The translations under genes were made by a program, and so were the position numbers. From the NCBI GenBank assembly GCA_040119125.1, contig JBEDTR010000016.1, forward strand, positions 1-64,000: DNA of 64,000 bases, read 5' to 3'. The notes below the pieces were generated by a model that worked only from the letters and a program-made list of their open reading frames with translations, was not told the DNA's origin and did no database searches. The first letter of the stretch is position 1. Each line of letters begins with the position of its first letter. Of the stretch, positions 1 through 9,098 are shown in pieces. This DNA comes from Pacificitalea sp040119125 (lineage in GTDB: Bacteria; Pseudomonadota; Alphaproteobacteria; Rhodobacterales; Rhodobacteraceae).

Positions 1-166
1 GGGAGGGTATGCCCTTTGCCAAGGTTACGCCCAAACATGCCGGGAAATATCGTGATCACCTAGTGCGATTGCTGGCCAGCCCTAAGGAACAGGGTGGTCT
101 TAGTGGCTCAACCGTTCGTCACCGGGCCTCCCAACTTAAAGCCTTCTTCGAGTGGCTGCGGGGACA
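1..166 (+). repeat. Direct repeat copy A (recombinase 5' region)
   Basis: Matches 23713-23878 with one visible difference (A at 102, G at 23814, giving Ser versus Gly). The match may continue left of the window, since the other copy has more recombinase sequence upstream. The two copies lie about 23.7 kb apart in the same orientation, so recombination between them could delete or circularise the interval. Confidence 0.95.
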
Positions 167-1019
167 GGAGGGCTACCGCCGCATAAGCACCAATATCCCA
201 GACTATTTCGCGCTGCCCCGCAGCGCGTCGGCGCCGCAGTCAAAGCAGCGCCCTAAAGAATACCCTACGCTGGATGAAGCCTGGCGCATGATCGAATTGA
301 TGCCTCAGGCGAGTGTTTTGCAGCGCCGGGATCGGGCGATGGTGGCCTTTGCCTTCATCTCCGGTTTTCGAGGCGCCGCTCTCACAGCGCTCCGCAGGAA
401 GCACCTTGACCTTGATAGCTTGTCGGTCGTGCAGGACGCGGGTGACGTTCCGGCCAAGAACGGCAAGTCCTATCGCGCCAAATGGTTCCCCCGGACCAAA
501 CGGTTCCAGGACGTCTTCTTGTTATGGGTTCAGGAATTGAAAGACTTCGGCTTTGAGCCGCAAGACGCCCTGTTCCCGAACGGCACGAACCTCCAGGCTC
601 GCGTTCAAAGCAAGGCTCCGGTGGAACCTTTGGCCTCGAGCAGACCTTTGCAGAACGCCTTCGCGAAAGCCTCCGCGCGGCTCGGGAAAGTCTACACGCC
701 ACACTCAGCGAGACACACGTTGAAGGCGCTAGGCGCCACAATGTGCCGGTCAAATGAACATCGCAAGGCTTGGTCTATGAACCTTGGTCATTCGGATGAG
801 CAGATCACGGAAAAGCACTACGCGAAAATGTCCCAATCTCGTAGCAGCGAGCTCATTGAGGCCCTGGGCTCGGACCAGGTCTTCACCGAGGAGGAAAACG
901 AGCTGATCATCGATTATTACCAGCACCGTTACACGCGCGGCACCTCCGAATATTTTACGGCAAAGAGCCTTGCGGAGAAGCGCGATAGGGCGCGAGGGGG
1001 CTACGATGTGCTAGAATAA
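1..1019 (+). CDS. Tyrosine recombinase/integrase, 5' end outside window
   Basis: Site-specific recombinase of the phage-integrase family, which breaks and rejoins DNA through a tyrosine. Counting from the ATG at 9, the catalytic set is complete: R121 (FRGAAL), H222 and R225 (PHSARH), H251 (LGHSD) and Y261 (EKHY). The N-terminal part up to about residue 60 fits the SAM-like core-binding domain. The true start lies upstream of the window: a second copy of this region at 23550-23878 carries about 57 more in-frame residues before the same methionine. A C-terminal tail of about 65 residues follows the tyrosine (EEENELIIDYY). The family is sure; the specific site it acts on is unknown. Confidence 0.85.
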   Translation, partial: EGMPFAKVTPKHAGKYRDHLVRLLASPKEQGGLSGSTVRHRASQLKAFFEWLRGQEGYRRISTNIPDYFALPRSASAPQSKQRPKEYPTLDEAWRMIELMPQASVLQRRDRAMVAFAFISGFRGAALTALRRKHLDLDSLSVVQDAGDVPAKNGKSYRAKWFPRTKRFQDVFLLWVQELKDFGFEPQDALFPNGTNLQARVQSKAPVEPLASSRPLQNAFAKASARLGKVYTPHSARHTLKALGATMCRSNEHRKAWSMNLGHSDEQITEKHYAKMSQSRSSELIEALGSDQVFTEEENELIIDYYQHRYTRGTSEYFTAKSLAEKRDRARGGYDVLE

Positions 1020-1147
1020 TCGGGGGCTTGGTTGCAGCCTGAAAACTGGACCGCCAACACGCTAGAGTTTTTGGCTAATCCGATACGCCTGAGTAAGCCG
1101 CCTCCGATGATTGGGCAGGGTCTGGCCAGACGACGGACGAGGACGGG

Positions 1148-1324
1148 GTGTCCGGATCGGTGCTCATGTTCAAAGCCGACCTCGAACTTGTGGATGACCT
1201 TGCTTGGTGCATCGACGTAGACGAAGCGTCGAGGGTGTTTGAGATCCGCTTGACCAGGAACTTGCCAGTCTATGATTGGTCCCAACTAGAGGAAGCCGCG
1301 CCGCGCGGGCAGGTGGGTCGGTGA
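1148..1324 (+). CDS. Small hypothetical protein or gene fragment
   Basis: A 58-codon reading frame from a GTG at 1148 (GAGGAC lies just upstream); the open frame runs back to a stop at 1094 without an ATG. The product is acidic, with residues such as LVDDLAWCIDVDEA and EIRLTRNLPVYDW, which look protein-like rather than random. I do not recognise the family. The internal ATG at 1166 is an alternative start. It may be the 3' remnant of a longer gene lost upstream. Confidence 0.3.
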   Translation: MSGSVLMFKADLELVDDLAWCIDVDEASRVFEIRLTRNLPVYDWSQLEEAAPRGQVGR

Positions 1325-1901
1325 TGTTCGAGCACTAGATCTGGTTCGGACGATCAGAGTCTTTGCAATCCCACACCTGCCGGCGCGTTCGTTGATACTC
1401 CCTTTCGTCGGATCAGGTGTTACTGGCAGAGACTGCTAGCTATATTCCTTACTTGACCCAACTAGCTGTCTTAAGGCTTGCACCAGGCGCGGCCTGCGCT
1501 TGGTGTGATCGATGGCTTCGGGCTGGGAACGGACTTTCGTCGCGCCTGGTGCGATGGTCGGCTCAGGGCCGAACGCGCCGCTTGGGCGCGGACGGCGGAA
1601 AGCGTCACTTTGCCGCAATTGCAAAATAGCCTGTCTCGACCGAGGAAAGCAGTCTTTAGGTTTATTAGTCGCGCATTCGACCTAGCTGTGTGGGTACGCT
1701 CACGAGACCAACCTTGCGCGTAATAAGTCTGCCCTCATGCTTCGTTTTTTCACACGAACGCCAAAATCCAGACGCATTTTCACATAATTGTGCTCTTAGC
1801 CTTAAGCTGTTCAGCGCCTAAGGAAGGCTCATGAAAACACCAAATTGATGCACTAGTCCCCACAAAAAAACAAGAACTAATAGTAATGAAAGGCGCGGTC
1901 A
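1325..1901. other. Intergenic region, no gene supported
   Basis: Short frames exist on both strands but none has a recognisable product or convincing start. The last 180 bases are AT-rich (runs such as cacaaaaaaacaagaacta) and probably hold the promoter of the gene starting at 1902. Confidence 0.4.
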
Positions 1902-2945
1902 GTGATCGAAGACATGGCGATTAAATTATTATCTCAAAGTGAAATCCAGCGGTGGGCGTGGAGCATCGGCATATTGCTTTTCGGATTTGCTTTGGCGCTA
2001 CTCATCCATCGAGGCAGATCGTGGACACTTCGGCGGGTTCCGTACTTTGTGGCGGTTGCCGGACTTTTGTTTTTTCAGTCTATGTTGTCAATTGCTGGGT
2101 TGGCATCTGCCAATCTGACCGAACCTAGTGGTATAGGGGGGTCTGTCGCCATATTATTTTTCGGGCAGATGGTATTTGGGTACCTTTACGGTATGATTTC
2201 TCTTGCCCGTTCGCTCGACATCTATGGCAACGAACGCGCGGCCTGGATCGCCCTCGTCCCAATCGCGTTTCTCGTTTTGTGGTTCAAGGCACCCCTTGAC
2301 AATAAAAAGTCCACTAGCGCCGTTCGCATGGTGGGCAACGCTGCCGCAGTCTTTCTTGGGCTTTCTCTTCTGGCCTTAAGTGCAATTATCGACCAGTCCA
2401 GCGACGCTGCTTTCGATTACATGGTTGATTATGCTGAAGCCGATGCAGGCTTGAGCGCGTCCGCTCATCGGGCAAAAGTGCAGCCTCAGGCGCTAGCACG
2501 GGCGCAGGATTCAATACCCGTTCCGACGCTCAGAGATGCGGTGATCCAAATCAGAGGGCTTAAAAATTCTATGAATTTGAACCAAGTGCTTTTGGCAATT
2601 CATGGACGAGGCGGCACCTGTTCCTCAACTGAAAATCGCGACGCCTTTAACAAGGCTGTTGTCTGGACCTCATGCGAAATCCATGACGAGACGCGCCAAG
2701 GTGATTGGAACCAAACAGACGTTTATCTCAGTTCGGATCGCACCCGGAGTGGACTAGTTTTGACCCATATCCATTTTCAATGTGAGTATACAAATACTTG
2801 TGGGATGTCTTCCCACGAAATCACTGAAGCGCTACGAAGCGCTGGCGTGCTTTCAAGAAATTCAGATGGTGACCTTATTCGTATCGACCGCGACGGAGAT
2901 ATCACGCTTCCAATACTTGGAGTCGAGCAGCCAAATTTCAACTAA
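1902..2945 (+). CDS. Membrane protein with four N-terminal helices, unknown function
   Basis: About 347 residues. Hydrophobic segments near residues 16-35, 46-72, 80-130 (a pair joined by a short loop with LDIYGNERAAW) and 145-160 predict a four- to five-helix membrane domain. A soluble C-terminal half of about 180 residues follows, with four cysteines (CSST, SCEI, QCEYTNTC). The first half loosely resembles small DUF805-like membrane modules, but I cannot assign a family. Start is GTG at 1902 after an AAAGG; ATG at 1914 is equally possible. Its GC is lower than its neighbours, which with the adjacent broken recombinase suggests acquired DNA. Confidence 0.65.
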   Translation: MIEDMAIKLLSQSEIQRWAWSIGILLFGFALALLIHRGRSWTLRRVPYFVAVAGLLFFQSMLSIAGLASANLTEPSGIGGSVAILFFGQMVFGYLYGMISLARSLDIYGNERAAWIALVPIAFLVLWFKAPLDNKKSTSAVRMVGNAAAVFLGLSLLALSAIIDQSSDAAFDYMVDYAEADAGLSASAHRAKVQPQALARAQDSIPVPTLRDAVIQIRGLKNSMNLNQVLLAIHGRGGTCSSTENRDAFNKAVVWTSCEIHDETRQGDWNQTDVYLSSDRTRSGLVLTHIHFQCEYTNTCGMSSHEITEALRSAGVLSRNSDGDLIRIDRDGDITLPILGVEQPNFN

Positions 2946-3181
2946 TGGAGAGAAGCCATCTACAAGTCTTGAGCGGTATAAAATCAAGTCTCGGGATACC
3001 GGACAGCGGCAGTTTCTGAAATTCTTCGTGAGAGGGTGACTTCGTTCCGCATACTACCAGTTCGCCGACAACTCGATTTTACCCCAGCAGCGAAAGGCCG
3101 GAAAGCGCGCTGCAACCGCAGCATCCGGCTGGGTCGCCGAGAGTCCGGTTTGGGCCGGCCGCGAGAGCCGGCCCGTCCGGT

Positions 3182-3814
3182 TCAGATTTTCACCGCCTCG
3201 GCGATCGCGAGCACATCTTCGAGTTCGACGCCGAGGTAACGCACCGTGTTTGTCCATCTTCGTGTGGCCAAGGAGGAGTTGCACCGCCCACAGGTTGCCG
3301 GTCTTCGGTATATCTGCGCGACCTTCGTGCCCCGCATAGAATGGGTGCCATACGCGCTCGGCTCAAGGCCGATGGATGTCACCCAGTCTCGGACGTGGCG
3401 AGCATACTGGCGCGTCGAGATGTGCGGCCGCTCATGGAACCGTCCGGGCCAGAGATGCTCCGATCCGACCATTGTTGGCGCTTCGAGCCATGCTCCGATT
3501 GCTTTCCGGGTCCCGTCGGTGATCTCGAAGCTGACCGGCCGCCGTGTCTTGCTCTGAACGATCGAGGCGCGATGTTTGACCTGGCCCGCCGCATAGACGT
3601 CAGCGACCTTGAGGCGCACCAGGTCGCAGCCACGCAACTTGCTATCAATGGCGAGGTTGAGCAGCGCCAGCTCGCGAGTCCGCTCAGCAATTTCGAGGCG
3701 GACTCGGATCGCCCAGACGTGCTTCGGTTGTAGTGGCCGCTTCTGGCCGACGATCCTTCCTTTGTTCCAAGCGGGGCGTCAGGCGCGGATAGCTGGTACA
3801 TTGGCAGTAGACAT
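3182..3814 (-). pseudogene. Small tyrosine recombinase, inactivated by stop and frameshifts
   Basis: The reading MSTANVPAIRA, then stop, then AWNKGRIVGQKRPL, onward to SKLRGCDLVRLKV and YGTHSMRGTKVAQIYR matches the compact (about 210-residue) tyrosine recombinases common on alphaproteobacterial plasmids. Defects seen: an in-frame TGA at 3781-3779; loss of one base near 3304, just after AQIYR; and gain of one base near 3250, which restores the frame for the C-terminus TVRYLGVELEDV. Between the two shifts the frame is wrong, and that stretch holds the conserved LLLGHTK motif with the catalytic histidine (still readable in another frame). HSMRGTK also departs from the usual HxxR by spacing. Probably inactive. 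Confidence 0.8.
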
Positions 3815-4082
3815 GGCAGACTAGGCTCCACCGTATCCCTTTTGTAACATGCTGATTTGGTTAAAACTTTCTTTTTTAACATAAGCCGCTTCCCACAATT
3901 TATCCCACACGATACATTGGACGGCATGAGACCTTACGGGCTCTCGTGACGATCAGGTGCGCCCGGCTATGTTTTTGTCGACTACCGTCACAATTGAGCC
4001 GCATCCCGTAACCTTTCGTCTGCTTTGTAACGAACCCGAAACAGGTCTGTTACGCTGCGCCGGCAATCATGGGAGCCCGAAT

Positions 4083-4523
4083 ATGTTCAAGTTGCTCTAC
4101 GGATGGATGGCAAAGCGTCTGCGTGCATCTGATCAGGATCACGAGTGCCAGATTCCCGACCGCGCCGGACTTCTCGATATGCTTTCAGCAACCGAGATGT
4201 TTCACGAGAAGGATCTAGAATTCGTCGCAAAGGTGCTGCATGACGCTTTGCTGTTCAGTTTTGAAGCCGACTTTGCCACGCGAGCCTTGGTGGCCCGTGG
4301 AGTGCCCGTGACGGCCGAGACAGCACACGCACTGGGCTTCCGGGCATCGAGTAGGGTCGGAGTGGAGTTCGTAGCTTCACTGAAAGTGGATAGGGCGGTG
4401 GAGGCAACCGACGAGCTGGCCAAAGCGTTGCGGGATGTGCTTTCCGAACGGGAAGGACACTGCAATTGCTCCGCGACCGCGCCTTTGGCGTATTTCAGGA
4501 ACGCGAACCAGAGGCAAACTTAG
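4083..4523 (+). CDS. Hypothetical protein, 146 aa
   Basis: Unrecognised. The start at ATG 4083 is chosen for GGGAG seven bases upstream; the frame stays open back to 3957, but that extension has no good ribosome site. The product begins MFKLLYGWMAKRLRA, then is mixed helical with heptad-like hydrophobics (FVAKVLHDALLFSFEADFA). The tail HCNCSATAPLAYF holds two close cysteines. No signal peptide or membrane segment. Confidence 0.5.
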   Translation: MFKLLYGWMAKRLRASDQDHECQIPDRAGLLDMLSATEMFHEKDLEFVAKVLHDALLFSFEADFATRALVARGVPVTAETAHALGFRASSRVGVEFVASLKVDRAVEATDELAKALRDVLSEREGHCNCSATAPLAYFRNANQRQT

Positions 4524-4672
4524 CTTTTAGACTCGACCTTTGGGCGAATTGGCATCAAACTATTCACGCGCAGACCCCTTACCCCTACCTCTGCGTCGAT
4601 CATCCAGATCGGGAGGTCGGCACGTCCCAGTCGCCGGCCTCCTATTGACTCCACCTTCTGAACACCAACTAG

Positions 4673-4888
4673 ATGCCGATCCGTACTATAAAACTGCATA
4701 GCCTCTCGTTCGACGATGAAGGGCATGTGTGGATCGGTGCGGTATCCGTTCAGCTAGGTGATCTGGGTTTATCGCATAGCGTTTACTTGATGATCCGCGT
4801 GGTTGGCGAGAAGGCGCAGGCTCAAGATGAAGTTGAACAAGCCTTGATTGAGAAAGCGGCAGAACTCGCGAGCACGCTTGCTTCATAA
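4673..4888 (+). CDS. Small hypothetical protein, 71 aa
   Basis: Reads MPIRTIKLHSLSFDDEGH and ends in an alanine- and glutamate-rich helix (VEQALIEKAAELASTLAS). Amino-acid make-up is plausible for a real small cytosolic protein. No clear Shine-Dalgarno sequence, no family recognised. A terminator-like hairpin follows 25 bases after the stop, which supports a real 3' end here. Confidence 0.45.
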   Translation: MPIRTIKLHSLSFDDEGHVWIGAVSVQLGDLGLSHSVYLMIRVVGEKAQAQDEVEQALIEKAAELASTLAS

Positions 4889-4913
4889 TTCTAACACGCC
4901 TGCGAGGGCGAAA

Positions 4914-4935
4914 AGCCCCCGTGCTGTGGGGGGCT
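4914..4935 (+). terminator. Hairpin terminator-like element
   Basis: A seven-base-pair stem, AGCCCCC with GGGGGCT, around an eight-base loop, 25 bases after the stop at 4888. There is no strong T-run after it, so intrinsic termination is only probable. Confidence 0.4.
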
Positions 4936-5276
4936 GCTCTATCCTCGATTGAGTGAGGCGGCTCAGGGGTGGGCTTCGATCAGCTTGAAGCTGAAAGGCC
5001 GTCTCCGAAGCCCCGCCCAACTGTTTCACGGCTCTTGCCAATAATCCCTGCGTTCTGCACGGGCGAGAATGTGACCACCCGCTCCGGTCCTCGCCAAAGA
5101 ACCGCAGAGTTTAGACTGCCCCCCGCCACATGCAGTTGACGCTCTGGCGTCGCAGCCCAGATATCGCGACAGGCAGACGAACCAGTGAGTGGGGACTGCC
5201 ACGGGGGCTGTGCAATTACCGCGCAGCCCCCATCATTTATCAATTCGGAAATGATTGTCGATTTGCGGTAGGATGC
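4936..5276. other. Intergenic region, no gene supported
   Basis: Convergent space between the rightward gene ending at 4888 and the leftward gene ending at 5277. Frames here have no recognisable product. Nothing else was seen. Confidence 0.4.
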
Positions 5277-5600
5277 CTAAGACCCCACGGCGCACCGCCG
5301 GATCTTAGGGTGATGTTTGGGAGCGCTGCTGCCCTTGGGGTGGTGTCCTACCAGCTCGCGAACCGGGCCCCAGCCGTGCAGCGTGGATTCCTCCGCTTCG
5401 AGAATGGCGCGCTCATAGCTGGGCCCTGACCAGAGCGCGACCCGCCCGCCGTCTGCCTCGACTGCATCCACAAAAAACCACGTCTCTCCGACATGATCGA
5501 AAACCGGATGACAGCCCAGCGCGTCATGGCGTTCCTCTGCCAGTATCGTGCCGTGGGTCAGCTCCACATGTTCACCTGGTTCATTGGTCGTGTTGCTCAT
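5277..5600 (-). CDS. Hypothetical protein, 107 aa
   Basis: Unrecognised soluble protein: MSNTTNEPGEHVELTHGT, then an aromatic core (HVGETWFFVDAVEADG) and a basic tail rich in His, Lys and Pro. Its ATG overlaps the TGA of the upstream gene (ATGA), so the two are translationally coupled. That coupling is the main support for it being real. Confidence 0.6.
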   Translation of the reverse strand: MSNTTNEPGEHVELTHGTILAEERHDALGCHPVFDHVGETWFFVDAVEADGGRVALWSGPSYERAILEAEESTLHGWGPVRELVGHHPKGSSAPKHHPKIRRCAVGS

Positions 5601-5857
5601 CGTGTCATCTCCGGGGTTTCGGGTTTTATCGGTGTTTGTTTAACGCGCCACGCCTGCCAGCGTTTGCGCTGGGCTTCGGCAATCCGGGCCCGTCCTTCGG
5701 CTGTGCGCGGGCCGGTGCTTCGGCCTCCGTGGAATTTGCACCTGCGCCGCCCTGGCTCCGAGAGAAGGCGGCACGGCGTGCCCTTGCGGTTGGTGGCAGC
5801 ACACCGGGCCCGGTATCTCTGCGCCTGTGCGCGCCGCTGAGAGGCAATCTGCGGCAA
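5597..5857 (-). CDS. HGG-STGPRT-type small Cys/His protein
   Basis: About 86 residues with the signature RCAATNRKGTPC, then RRRCKFHGGRSTGPRT, then GRARIAEAQRKRW. This conserved pattern (two or three cysteines, then C-x2-H and GG-x-STGP) occurs in many small alphaproteobacterial proteins, often near prophage or gene-transfer-agent genes; its function is not known to me. The Cys/His spacing suggests a zinc knuckle. The start is a TTG at 5857 without a strong ribosome site, so the N-terminus is uncertain. First gene of a two-gene unit with the 107-residue protein. Confidence 0.65.
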   Translation of the reverse strand: MPQIASQRRAQAQRYRARCAATNRKGTPCRLLSEPGRRRCKFHGGRSTGPRTAEGRARIAEAQRKRWQAWRVKQTPIKPETPEMTR

Positions 5858-6076
5858 AAGTCGGCTTCGAGCCCAAAATGACCAATACCGTGAAATGGAC
5901 CAACAGCAGCAATGCGTATGAGATAGCTCTTCGCTTTACTTTACCAGCGAACGCTCGCAGTCTAACCATAGTGACGTAGACAGGGACTTCTCGGTTGCTG
6001 TTCTTCTAGAAGTGGTCGATAACTCTGCAATTCCTGTCTACTTTCGTCATGCTGCGAAGATTGAACGGAAGGTGTG

Positions 6077-7000
6077 ATGAAATTTCTCAAAGCTATAGCT
6101 GTTATCGTCGGCATTCTGGTCCTTATCGGTGTTATTGACGGAGATGATGAACGGGACCGCACCACGGTAACGGCACGTTCTGAATCCGAGCAGCCCAAAC
6201 GGCCCCAAGCCGATTGTGAGCAGGGGACAGCAGTTTCAGGCACTTTTTATACCCAGAGCAGCGACATTGATTTCCGAACTGGGCCAGGCTCTGACCACGC
6301 CCCCGTTATCAACCGAAAGGCTACCGAGGCACTCGGGAAGACCCGTTATCGCACCCTCTGGCCGACCATGGTGCTTGAAGGACGGTGCGAAACAGCCGAC
6401 TGGCTAAAGGCCCGCATCGTCAAGTCGGACGGCAATGCGGTAAATTGGGAAACTGGCTGGGTCCACAAGCAGTTTGTCACCGCCGAAGTCTCTGACGAAA
6501 TGAAAGCCGGGCTACTCTGGAGTATCGACAGCGAGAGCGAATTCACGGATGCCGAAAGGCAGCTTGTAAGGCGCGGTGCGCTCAAGGTTTTGAGAGACGA
6601 GCCCAATTGCGCCGAGATCATCACGGGCTACCGCAGTGGTTCACGAAAAAGCGCCTACTACGTAACCTGCAATGCAAAGAATGGCGGCCCCCCTTTTAAT
6701 GTCTGGTTTACTCCCAACGAGGTTGAGGCCGGCGGTACTCTCGCAGTTCCTGAAGCATACTCCGAGACGCAATCACGCCAAGCATGTGAACGGGCCATTA
6801 AAGCCCAAGTGTCGCACCCTTCGACGCTCGATGTACATCACGTCCTTGGATACGCTTCCGAAGTCCACCACAACGGCAATCGCACGGTGGTCCAGGAGTT
6901 TTCCGCCGAGAACAGCTTTGGCCTTGAGCTTGAACACCGCGCGCGCTGTCTGCTTCAGCCAGACGGCACCTTGGAGATCACGATTACGGAGTTTCGGTAG
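6077..7000 (+). CDS. Membrane-anchored SH3-like domain protein
   Basis: 307 residues; start ATG at 6077 after GGAAGG. A single N-terminal hydrophobic segment (KFLKAIAVIVGILVLIGVI) anchors the protein or acts as an uncleaved signal. Residues about 50-130 look like a bacterial SH3 domain (FRTGPGSDHAPVIN, then TMVLEGRCETADWLKARI and GWVHKQFV). A middle region with NCAEIITGYRSGSRKSAYYVTC and a C-terminal beta-rich domain (VSHPSTLDVHHVLG) resemble uncharacterised stress or phage-related proteins. The likely place of action is the periplasmic face. Function unknown. Confidence 0.7.
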   Translation: MKFLKAIAVIVGILVLIGVIDGDDERDRTTVTARSESEQPKRPQADCEQGTAVSGTFYTQSSDIDFRTGPGSDHAPVINRKATEALGKTRYRTLWPTMVLEGRCETADWLKARIVKSDGNAVNWETGWVHKQFVTAEVSDEMKAGLLWSIDSESEFTDAERQLVRRGALKVLRDEPNCAEIITGYRSGSRKSAYYVTCNAKNGGPPFNVWFTPNEVEAGGTLAVPEAYSETQSRQACERAIKAQVSHPSTLDVHHVLGYASEVHHNGNRTVVQEFSAENSFGLELEHRARCLLQPDGTLEITITEFR

Positions 7001-7513
7001 ACCTTAGGCCTCTGTACTGGGAACATACCTAGCGGGCCGGCTCTGGATCGTTAGCCCTGGTTCGAGCCGACTGCCCCAATGACCGGAAGGTCTGTGCAGC
7101 ACGCCTTGACCTACTTGGTGATGCTGCATTGCCCCACCAACGTCTGCTTCAGGGACGCAGTGTCGTGCAAATGACGAGCCGTCAAACGACGGCTCAGGGC
7201 CGGTAATGGCCAAGGCCACAACGTCGGGCACCGGACTTTCGCCGACATTCACATGCTGCGACCAACGCCATGTTGGGATCGGCTTCCGACCAGAAATCTA
7301 AGAGACCCGGGCACCGCGTCAGTGGGGCTTGCTGACAATCCGCCCTCGCGAATCTCCACAGAAAGGATTCCAAGAGCTACTGACGGTAGACGAGGTGCGG
7401 GTGTCAGAATGGTCGTGTCGACACGTTTAGTTCCTCGCTTTTTCGCGTCGTCGCTTGTGGCTTGCGCCAATTAAAGGGGATTGCCTCAATCATTGCGGGT
7501 TAAGTATGCTGCG
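7001..7513. other. Intergenic region, no gene supported
   Basis: About 500 bases. Short opposing frames around 7249-7474 have no recognisable product. The sequence contains cgacggctcagggccgg, similar in flavour to other noncoding stretches at 11.25 kb and 38.95 kb. Confidence 0.35.
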
Positions 7514-8536
7514 ATGACGATGACACAGAGTGACTCCTCAGAACTCGAAGCTCCAGAAAGCCTTCAGCAACACCTCGCCGCCATCGTCGAGGGGTCGGAT
7601 GACGCCATCATCACGAAGGGGCTCGATAGTATTATTCGGAGCTGGAACCCGGGGGCGGAACGACTATTCGGCTACTCGGCCGAGGAGGCCGTCGGGCGGT
7701 CAATCACATTGATCTTTCCTGATGATCGCATGGACGAAGAAGCCGGTTTCATCGCGCGGTTGCGCCGCGGGGAGCGGATCTCCAACCTAGAGACACTCCG
7801 CAAGCGCAAGGACGGAACTCTCGTGCCGATCTCGCTCACCGTTTCGCCGGTGCGTAGTGCCAACGGCAAAATCGTCGGAGCATCGAAAATCGCGCGGGAT
7901 ATCACGTTGCAACGTCAGGCCATCGAGAGGCAGCAGCTCCTTCTCTCCGAAATGCGTCATCGGGTCGGAAATTCCCTCGCGGTGGCCGGCGGACTTCTCT
8001 CTATCGCGGCGCGACAGGCGGACAGCGTACAGGAGCTTGTCAAAGTAGTGCGCCAACGCCTCCTCGCGTTGGCCTCGGTCCATGCGCGCGCCGTTGATGA
8101 TCCCGTTGGAGCAAGACCGGAGGGCACTGCTCTGGAAAAACTCATCAACTCGATCCTGGAACCCTTCAGCGGGGGCGCTTCCGTGTCTCTGGATGTCCCG
8201 GAGCTCCACATCTGCCCGGCCGCCATCACGCCTCTGTCACTCGTTTTCTTCGAGCTGGCGACCAATGCGGTGAAATACGGAGGTCTCTCTGAAGCAGGAG
8301 ACGGCATCTCGATCCGCGCGGATATGCATGATGATCGACTGATTGTTCGGTGGACGGAAGACTGCACCACTAAGCCCGCGTCTGGTGAACCCGATCACGT
8401 GGGATTCGGAACGCGCATGTGCCAGAGCACGGTCGGCGCTTCGCTCGCAGGGAAATTCTCCAGGGACTTCAGCCCGAACGGCATGACAGCGACGCTGGAC
8501 CTCGACCTGAGAGCCGTGACGGGCTTGCAGACGTAG
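7514..8536 (+). CDS. PAS-HWE sensor histidine kinase
   Basis: About 340 residues, soluble. Domains: a PAS domain over about residues 15-130 (IVEGSDDAIITKGLDSIIRSWN, GAERLFGYSAEEAVGR, PAC tail GKIVGASKIARDIT), then an HWE/HisKA_2 dimerisation box with the phospho-acceptor in SEMRHRVGNSLAV, and a HATPase with ELATNAVKYGGLS and VGFGTRM. HWE kinases are atypical alphaproteobacterial kinases; many feed light, redox or general stress signals to PhyR/NepR/EcfG or to single-domain regulators. The PAS has no visible LOV cysteine motif. No response regulator is adjacent, so the target is unknown. Start ATG 7514 is chosen over a TTG at 7481. Confidence 0.88.
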   Translation: MTMTQSDSSELEAPESLQQHLAAIVEGSDDAIITKGLDSIIRSWNPGAERLFGYSAEEAVGRSITLIFPDDRMDEEAGFIARLRRGERISNLETLRKRKDGTLVPISLTVSPVRSANGKIVGASKIARDITLQRQAIERQQLLLSEMRHRVGNSLAVAGGLLSIAARQADSVQELVKVVRQRLLALASVHARAVDDPVGARPEGTALEKLINSILEPFSGGASVSLDVPELHICPAAITPLSLVFFELATNAVKYGGLSEAGDGISIRADMHDDRLIVRWTEDCTTKPASGEPDHVGFGTRMCQSTVGASLAGKFSRDFSPNGMTATLDLDLRAVTGLQT

Positions 8537-8761
8537 GAGCCCCATCTGGTGGCCTCGATAGGGAAGTGCGCCGAAGTCTGGGGCTGGGGGGCTTGGTGAA
8601 GCGCGTCCTAACTCGATGAAACGAAACGAAGCGAGTTTAATGGCTTGCACTGACTTCTGAGACTTTCGAACCGTCTAAGCGTTGGGTTCCGCATGAAGAA
8701 GATGTTTGAACTATCAAAAGTAATCATTTAAATATCTCTTTTCACATTTCAGGTAGGTCCG

Positions 8762-9022
8762 ATGATCACAGGCCGACAGATGCGAGCGGCACGCGCCCTT
8801 CTTGGCATTGACCAGAAGACGCTGGCCCAACTGGCGGGACTCTCCGTCCCGACGATCCAGCGCATGGAAGCCGGCAGCGGCAATGTGCGCGGCGTCGTGG
8901 ACAGCCTGACCAAGGTCGTCGCGGCCCTCGAGCGCGTCGGCATCGAGCTGATCGGAGAAGGCTCCGTCAGCACGGCAAGCGGGCGCGGTGTGCGTTTGAA
9001 AGCCCTTCCACCAGAACACTGA
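8762..9022 (+). CDS. XRE-family helix-turn-helix regulator
   Basis: 86 residues; start ATG at 8762 after AGGTAGG. The HTH spans about residues 5-45 (MRAARALLGIDQKTLAQLAG, then SVPTIQRMEAG), and the rest (VVAALERVGIELIGE) is the usual short tail of these proteins. It is 76 bases upstream of the SulP gene in the same direction. Small XRE proteins of this type often sit directly before sulP genes, so it likely controls this transporter. Confidence 0.85.
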   Translation: MITGRQMRAARALLGIDQKTLAQLAGLSVPTIQRMEAGSGNVRGVVDSLTKVVAALERVGIELIGEGSVSTASGRGVRLKALPPEH

Positions 9023-9098
9023 CCTCTCCACCCGCGACGGCGACCGCCGACACCAAGCCGACGATCCCGCTGCTTCCTTCCCAAAGGTGCGGCCACAC

